Assembly (NCBI GenBank): GCA_029851415.1
Contig: CM056741.1
Span: forward strand, 90,121,282 to 90,185,281
DNA: 64,000 bases
Direction of reading: 5' to 3'
Origin: Eretmocerus hayati
Taxonomy: Eukaryota; Arthropoda; Insecta; Hymenoptera; Aphelinidae
The stretch's first letter is position 1; each line of letters begins with the position of its first letter. The position numbers and the translations under genes were made by a program. Shown in pieces: positions 57,865 to 64,000 of the stretch. The notes below the pieces were generated by a model. The model had not been told where the DNA came from. It saw only the letters and a list, made by a program, of their open reading frames with translations, and ran no database searches.

Positions 57865-58179
57865 AGGTGTTTTCTTCCGTCGGAGCTTATGGGAGGTGGT
57901 TTCTTCGTCGGGGCATATGTCAGGTGTTCCTTTTCGTCGGGGCTTACGGCAGGTGTTCTTTTTCGTGATGGCTTACGGAAGGTGTTTTTCTTCGTCCGGC
58001 CTCCGGCAAATGTTACTTTTCGGCGATGATCACGATCAAGTGTTATTCTTCGAGGAGACTACGGGAGAAATGCTACTCTTCGACGCTTAATACATATCGT
58101 TTTTCTTTCGCTGTTGACTAACACGCACGTGTTAGTCTTCGTCGCTTAATAGTACACAAGTGTTTTTCTTCTCCGGGGG
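57865..58179. repeat. Inverted copy of the 36-bp minisatellite, right arm
   Basis: Units of GGTGTTTTTCTTCGTCGG plus GCTTACGG-like spacers, the reverse complement of the left-arm units. They end in the complement of the left terminus. Confidence 0.82.
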
Positions 58180-58197
58180 TGGCAGTATATACTACTC

Positions 58198-58479
58198 ATG
58201 GAATTCTTTCGGAAAAGATCTCTTTTCAACGTGACGATGAAAGAGATGAAGATCATCATTAGCGTCCAAGTTGGAATCATTCTATATAGTTTCAAATGTA
58301 TCTCGAAAACCATCCTTGTGAGCATGTGTGAAGGTTGCTGTTCAGAGGGAAAGGTCGAGAGCGTTCCACCTCTGATCGCCTATATCATACGTCACGATCC
58401 GTCCGAGAACATCTTGCCGAGAACTGCATTCTGCATAGTCTCTCGGCTAGATGAGGATGCGCCTCTGATTCTCCAATGA
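58198..58479 (+). CDS. Unrecognised 93-codon frame
   Basis: Begins 18 bases outside the foldback structure. It has a hydrophobic stretch IIISVQVGIILYSF near residues 19-32 and a CEGCC cluster, but no known domain. It could be chance. Reported only because the frame is open with an ordinary codon mixture. Confidence 0.15.
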   Translation: MEFFRKRSLFNVTMKEMKIIISVQVGIILYSFKCISKTILVSMCEGCCSEGKVESVPPLIAYIIRHDPSENILPRTAFCIVSRLDEDAPLILQ

Positions 58480-59179
58480 TACTCACCAAAACTTCAGTGA
58501 CCCGGACTCGCCCGACACCCAAGGTTTCTGGAGTTCCCTGATGACTTCAGTGTAAATGTACCATAGTTCTATTGTATAGACACCGAAATCAGCAGTCAAA
58601 CTTCATCCGAAATGCACTGAAATTCAGTGACTCCTCACTGGTAGACACGGAGAGAGCAGTTGTTGTGGTGAAAACTATAGCTCGTTATGATTGATCTCAT
58701 GTTTCCTATGTAACCAATCTTCAGTACCAGGCAAGAGTCGACTGCGGTGGCATCGCCCGAGCAACGCGTGCGCCCTATGGGGTGGCCAGACCTGTCTCTA
58801 TGATCGTACTCCATCGTGCTTGATCTCGGCCTCGTTCTTCGTTTTCGAGACGATAAGAGAAGACACCGAGATCATTCTGGATCTCGCGGAAGCCCTAGAT
58901 ATCATCTCCATTTAGCACCAGATGATGATGTGTGAGTCGAATGTTGAGAATGAGGATTAGTTATCGTTAGATAGAGATAAGATCATCCAGCCAAATTTGA
59001 ACGTTCTGCTATACTTTAGTCTCATTTCACAGTAAACGCTATCAATTCACTCACAGTTTTCATTAGGGTGACTCATTCATCATTTTGTGAACCGAAATCC
59101 AAGTCCATACAGTCTCTACCATGAATGATGGAAAACGTAGGGTCTCTTTCAAACAGTTATATTTCCAATCTGATCAGTC
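58480..59179. other. No gene recognised
   Basis: About 700 bp between the foldback structure and the next palindrome. Nothing supportable. Confidence 0.5.
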
Positions 59180-60130
59180 GTACGGGAATTCTGAGAAAGG
59201 GGTTCGGGAGAGCACAAGAAAATCTATCAATTCAGGGATTTTGATAGTTTTTCATGTGCTCTTCAAGTTCCCGTACACGTGGTTGAAAATCAGGAAGAAT
59301 TCCTTTTCGATCAACCACCTTCAATTTTGACGGGAGTGGTCGGATCACAAAATACTTACTGGATCTTATAGGTCGTTCAAAAATCTAAGAATTAGGTCAT
59401 CTGTAAAATTTTCGTACGACCCTTCCCGTTTGACTCACGAGGTCCGAAAGAAAACTTTGTAATAACAAATGGTCATGGAGATACCGAGCCTGGCACCTGT
59501 CAAATCTTCTCTCGCTCTATTCTGGGACGAAATTGGATATAAAAACTATCATGGCACATGATTTCGACGTAAAATGGTCTCATTCCTCAGAGTATTCCAT
59601 CAGATTTCGTCTCAAATGTGACTTATAGGAACAAAACGCGAAATCTATCAATTTTCACATCGAATTTTGAGAAATCGTTGCTACCTCAACTCTTGGACAA
59701 AACCGTTGGAATATTCTGAAAGATGAGATCATTTCACGTCGAAATCATGTGGCATAATATTCTTCCGATCCAATTTCGCCCCAGAATAGAGCCAGAGAAA
59801 TTAAACAGGTGCCAGGCTCGGTATCTCCGTAAGCACTTTATATTCATACAAAATTTTCTTTCGGAGCTCGTAAGTCAGACGGGAAGGGTCGTAAGGAAGT
59901 TTTACAGAAAACCAAATTTTCAGATTTTTGGACGATTAACAAGTTCCTTTGAGTATTTTTGTGATCGGATTACTCCCGTCAAAATTGTAGGTGATTGATG
60001 GAAGGAGAATTTTTTCTGATTCCCAACTACGTGTACGGGAACTTGAAGAGCACATGAAAAATTATTGAAACTCATTAATTGAAAGATTCCTTTGTACTCT
60101 TCAAAATCGTCTTTCCAGGATTCCCGTACA
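59180..60130. mobile_element. 0.95-kb palindromic element with hairpin ends
   Basis: Inverted arms of about 440 bp meet near 59640. Landmarks found in both orientations include GAAATTGGAT beside CAGAATAGAGC-like sequence, GAGATACCGAGCCTGGCACCTGT and TTGACGGGAGT. Within each arm the outer 95 bp is itself a hairpin: GTACGGGAA...GAGCAC pairs with GTGCTC...TTCCCGTAC. No clear target duplication and no coding content. Confidence 0.75.
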
Positions 60131-61102
60131 ACATCAACATCAACTCATCCAAGTGAAAAAATCTCAATTGATACCATAATTCTACAGATGTCAATTCTTT
60201 CCATTCCACGCCCTTGACAGAGGCAGTGTGAACGTTATTCGCTTCAAAGTTGAATCAGAGCCGTGAATTACTCCTCACCAATTCCAAAAGGATATTATTT
60301 AAACAGTGTAGGTATAGATAATTCAATTCGGACTTGCGATGGTTCAAACATGAGATATGTATTCAGCCATGAAGGAATGGGGATTACTTATCATGGTCAC
60401 AAGCACGATGTGATTTTCGATTGTCCTTCTACTTTTACTCAACAGGCTCCGAGTCAACCAAGTATAGCACTTCGCAGAATCGAATAAGCTGTAAGCCCTA
60501 CGCTGGTATAGTGCTGAGATTCCACTGATGTGAAATGATCACACATGGAATGTCAAAAATATTGGATTAGTGTATACCATAGAATGTCTTTCAAGAATGA
60601 ATGAGACAAGAACTAAAACCACGAATCAAGATAGTGGAACTCAATTTCTACTCATCATGATCAATCCAATGTACAAAAACTTGACACATTTGGAGTCAAG
60701 GGAAAACAACTTCCAGCCCACTTTCAAAGAGCAGCTGAAGACAGTGAAACTTACGTCTATTGTGTGAATATATCGCGGCCTCAAAGTATTTTCATTCGCT
60801 TTTATTGATTTCGGCCGCGGCCGGCCGGAATCTCGTCACCGAAATCTTCGTGTGAGTATGTCAATGATTACGGTTCGCGTGCATTTGTGTTAGTTTCGAG
60901 GCTCTGCGCGATTCAACATTGGGTAAACGTAAAGTGGGTTTGTGCGCAGCGTCGGACCTCTCTCTCTCTCTCTTCCTCATGGGATGCATATTTATCCGCG
61001 CGAGCAAGAGCCTCGCATCAGAATATCACAATCACAGCTGACCACAGCAGCCGGCACAACCCGTCTCGATCCGTCTGGCCGCGCATGCTGGTGGTTGTTG
61101 TA
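60131..61102. other. No gene recognised
   Basis: About 1 kb. Short frames at 60263-60487, 60570-60767 and 60887-61153 match nothing I know. An 8-bp CGGCCGCGGCCGGCCGG GC patch lies near 60813-60829. Confidence 0.45.
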
Positions 61103-62025
61103 TTGCTCGATTGGAGAATTACGAATGAAGATTCATCGGTATTCAATGAGTGATCATTGAATAGTTCAGTATATGCTCCCCGGAAAATTTGATCAAGAGC
61201 TCTATGTCAAGCTATACTACAGTCTGTATCTTACTGCATGCTGCTCAATATGTCTAACCTAGTCTAACCTCTTCGAGGCACTCACCGCGCGATCACCATT
61301 GCCACACGCGCGTCGCTGCTCAGTCCTAGTTTTTCGAATGATCAAGTATAATCAAAGATGATGAAAATAGAATGATTCAAAAAATACTTTCAAAAATTCG
61401 CCTTTATGTGAACTGTTGAATATAGTCTCAACTCAAAATGTGAATATAGTCTTAGACCCGTCATTTGCTTCTGTCTCGGACTTTGGCTCAGACAATTTCT
61501 CGTGCTCCAGAATTCTCAGATTTTTGTTTGAAAATGATGAAAGCGCGGGTTGTAGATATGATCCATCAACGTGAGTTTTCAACATCCAACCCACGATTTT
61601 ATCATTTTCAGACCAAGTGATAAAAATTTTGGAGCACGTGAAATTGTCTCAGCCAAAGTCTGATAAGACAGAAACAAATGACGGATATAAGACTGTTTTC
61701 ACCTTTTGAGTTGCGACAATATTCATCAATTCACATGAAAGCGAATTCTCGAAAGTATTTTCTCAATTATCATTTTAGTTTATACTTGATTATTTAAAAA
61801 ACTAGCACTGAGCAGCGAAGAGCGTATGGCAATGTCGATCGCGCGGTTAGTGCCTCGAAGAGGTTAGACTAGGTTAGACGAATTGAGCAGCATGCAGCAA
61901 CAGTATGGTTTGACATAGAGCTCTTGATCGAATTTTCCGGAAAGCATACTGAACTATTCAATGGACACTCATTGAATACCGTGAATACCGATGAATCTCC
62001 ATTCGTAATTACCCAATCGAAGCAA
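61103..62025. mobile_element. 0.92-kb palindromic element
   Basis: The left end TTGCTCGATTGG...AATTACGAATG is complementary to the right end (TTGCTTCGATTGGG...). Inverted similarity runs almost to the centre near 61565, with arms of about 450 bp including GCCTCGAAGAGGTTAGACTAGG and AAATTGTCTCAGCCAAAGTC. Arms differ at scattered sites. No protein. Confidence 0.75.
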
Positions 62026-62520
62026 GTCGGGAGTGGAGCAACTCACACGAGGTACCCCGAGTGACGCGTCCTCGTCAACACATTGTGGTGCACAGGCACA
62101 CAGCACGTATTGTCGACGTCATCCAGGATGTCACGCAGCTTGCCCTTGTAAGACACGCATCCATTCGAAGTTAGAGCACCGGAATTCCACGGGTGGTGCC
62201 CAGGGTACTCGCCGACCTAGGTATCGGGGTAACCACGAACTTTATAACCACGATGATGAATCACATCAAGGCAGCAGACAAGTTTTATGAACGATCTGCC
62301 GCTGCTCGTGGCTTCTCCTCTCCTCCCTCGACTCTCCGCCAACCGCTTGCTTGTATGCCCATGCATAGGGACCTTGTGAGGGATTCTTTCACCGTTGGAC
62401 ACAATTATTTCTGGGTTCTAACAATTGTTTGTCGTTGCCATAAATTAGAGCTTCAATTTGAGCCGAAATACATCCTTCTAGCAGTCCAATTTGTGGCGAT
62501 CTGAGCATTTTTGTGATGTG
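62026..62520. other. No supported gene; upstream flank or intron of the crooked neck-like exon
   Basis: Frames at 62033-62290 and 62193-62504 overlap in different phases and resemble nothing known. The segment ends in TGTGATGTGCAG, an acceptable splice-acceptor context before the exon. Confidence 0.4.
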
Positions 62521-62523
62521 CAG

Positions 62524-62968
62524 GTGGGAGGAGTGGGAGGGGGCTGGTGAAACCGGGCTACTCCCAGGGCTTTTCACTCAAAAAGGCAGCCGGACCGAAA
62601 TCCGGGACTTGGACAAGCGATTCGAGCATTTCCAGGCCTACCACAAACATATTATGGTTCCCAATTTGTGTCGAGAACGATTCCATTATATCTATGATGC
62701 TCTTGTTCCCTGTTGTCCGAATCTGAATGTTGGAAGATTCGCAACACTCTACCCGATGAGAGAAACCTTATTCGAGCAATTTTCCTCCGTAGACATAGAG
62801 GATGCTGTAGTCAACAAGAGAAAATATCAATATGAACAAGAGATAAGATACAACCCCTGTAACTATGATGCTTGGTTTGACTACCTGAAACTTATAGAAT
62901 TGGAGGGAAATATCGAAATGGTTAGAGAGAATTACGAGAAAGCCATCGCTAACATTCCACCAACTGAG
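62524..62968 (+). CDS. crn: crooked neck-like exon (HAT-repeat splicing factor), partial
   Basis: The last 60 codons (62790-62968) read VDIEDAVVNKRKYQYEQE, then NPCNYDAWFDYLKLIELEGN and ENYEKAIANIPPTE. This matches the conserved HAT-repeat region of crooked neck/Clf1/Crnkl1, a scaffold of the Prp19-associated spliceosome complex. The block ends GAG|GTAAGA at 62969, a consensus donor exactly after the PPT motif. An acceptor-like CAG ends at 62523, and WEEWE just after it resembles the RW-x-EWEP start of a HAT repeat. The middle (62560-62780) is much less conserved than expected. The next exon is not found before 64000, so this is part of a gene or a duplicated fragment. Confidence 0.6.
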
Positions 62969-64000
62969 GTAAGATCTGTGATGATTATTTGAGCCTATGG
63001 ATACTGTAAGGAATTCCGGACGACAACTACTATCAGATGCTTGAATTTTTTGACCAACTAGCTGAATGGGAGCGGAGTTCAGTCAGAAACTATTGCAATC
63101 TCAAGCAGGTCTGATTGAAGTCCCTCTCCAGGATCTTTACCCCGCGAAAATGGACGGCCGCCAAGCCGGTCGGAAGGTTCACCGGTCATATATTTTGTTC
63201 GAAAATTTCAACCGGCAGGGCGGCTGGCAAGAAAAAATTGAAAAATTGAAAAAACTCTTTTTTTTGGGAACGATTTTTTTTCTCAAGAAATGTATCACCA
63301 TGTAAATAATTGAAATTCAATAGTTCCGTTTCGTTCAAAATCAGTCGCCGAGGACTGCGAAGACAATTAGATGATCGAATCACATCGAAATAGTGGACGA
63401 AAAATCGCAAACTAAGGGAAAATATCACCAGAGAATTATGAAATGATATATATGTCCGACCTTTTAAAAAAAAATTTTCGACTTTAGCATATTTCTCTTC
63501 ACCATTTCGATGTCAGATTTTCATCTGAACATGCAGATATACCTGTAATTTTCCAAAATAATCAATATTTTTCGAGTTCTGAAGCATTTTATCGAGATGA
63601 TTCCGATTCTTGACCCGAAACAATATATCTAGTCCCACAGAATCCGATGGATCGGTCTGTAAATCCTTCTGATAGTACTTTTCATGATTTTGCACAAAAT
63701 GTCGTATGGATTTGACGATCCGACGGAAGGGACGCGAACCAGAAAATAAATTTGGTCGGAATGTTTTTTCATGAAAAATCGACCATTTATCGTTTTTGAC
63801 TCGAAAAAATACGCACGGATCCAGATATCTAGCCCCCCCCCCCCGCTCCCCCGATGATTGTTCAGGCCAGACTTCAAAATTAAGGTGTTGCCTCCTCTCA
63901 AAGCTATCTTAGAAGCTATGTAATGTTTTTTCCCCTCTCATACGGTTTCACAAATATCATTGGATGAAGTTCATCATGGGGATCAAACGAGAGAACATAA
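62969..64000. other. Possible intron and flank, no further exon found
   Basis: Begins with the GTAAGA donor. I looked for the next crooked neck segment (a tryptophan-rich RRYIYLWINYA-type stretch) and did not find it. Poly-C lies at 63834-63844 and T/A-rich runs near 63257-63290. No other gene supported. Confidence 0.4.

Larger units (their letters stand above)
51221..58179. mobile_element. 7-kb foldback structure with minisatellite inverted arms
   Basis: The left end CCCCCGGAGAAGAAAAACAC is matched in reverse at 58160-58179. The left arm is a minisatellite (51221-51640) followed by 800 bp of other sequence to about 52450. The 800-bp part recurs inverted at about 53945-54590, and the minisatellite recurs inverted at 57865-58179. 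The right arm is therefore split by about 3.3 kb (54606-57864) that contains a hAT-like insertion. Minisatellite-rich inverted arms resemble Drosophila FB elements. No transposase is visible. Confidence 0.68.

Noticed and set aside
51221..58179. Polinton/Maverick or Helitron
   Set aside because: No polymerase, integrase, ATPase, Rep/helicase or capsid homology anywhere inside; the ends are minisatellite, not Polinton-type.
60887..61153. 88-codon frame with a hydrophobic C-terminal stretch
   Set aside because: It runs into the arm of a palindromic element and a second frame overlaps it; no domain seen.
62033..62504. Upstream exon of the crooked neck-like gene
   Set aside because: The two overlapping frames show no HAT-repeat residues and no clear splice pair connecting them to the exon.

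Overview
This is eukaryotic, almost certainly arthropod (probably insect) DNA. R1-clade non-LTR retrotransposons dominate the middle, an env-bearing Ty3/Gypsy element of the insect errantivirus type is present, and the only host-gene homology is an exon-sized reading frame at the right end related to crooked neck (a HAT-repeat splicing factor). Nothing looks prokaryotic: there are no operons, no recognisable tRNA/rRNA genes and no CRISPR. The window is a deeply nested transposon cluster and nearly all coding capacity belongs to mobile elements, most of them broken.

Layout. (1) About 590-9466, minus strand: a decayed, 3'-truncated Ty3/Gypsy element (gag, protease, RT-RNase H, integrase fragments) with a tRNA-Arg-type primer site at 9451-9464 and probable LTR sequence beyond. 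Its long leader holds a tandem-repeat array and two 329-bp palindromic foldback elements, each flanked by TAA. (2) 10891-12333: a 1.44-kb palindromic element. (3) 14141-34476, minus strand: a near full-length R1-clade element (copy A) split by a 14.7-kb LTR element (15702-30379, plus strand, 333-bp LTRs, CTAT target duplication). That insert carries gag, a protease-RT-RNase H-OTU-like-integrase pol, and a broken env. (4) 34494-38443: two 5'-truncated relatives (B and C) of copy A, head-to-tail with it, each junction lying in a (GA)n/(CT)n microsatellite. (5) 38545-50431, plus strand: two CR1/L2-like non-LTR copies (D and E), also bordered by CT repeats. E is split by a 7.6-kb LTR element (42374-49964, TATT target duplication, nearly identical 1.06-kb LTRs) that encodes only a Gag-like protein. 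(6) 51221-58179: a large foldback structure with minisatellite inverted arms, containing a 1.4-kb hAT-like insertion. (7) 59180-60130 and 61103-62025: two more palindromic elements. (8) 62521-62968: the crooked neck-like exon.

How the parts relate. Insertion order can be read from the nesting: copy A predates the 14.7-kb LTR element, E predates the 7.6-kb LTR element, and the tandem array predates at least the second 329-bp foldback. Three features deserve most attention. The 14.7-kb element joins an OTU-protease-like segment to a Gypsy polyprotein and has a textbook U UUA AAC slippery heptamer abutting the gag stop in the correct phase for a -1 shift into pol. Two unrelated non-LTR lineages have used the same CT/GA microsatellite as a landing site. 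At least five palindromic or foldback structures of different families occur in 64 kb.
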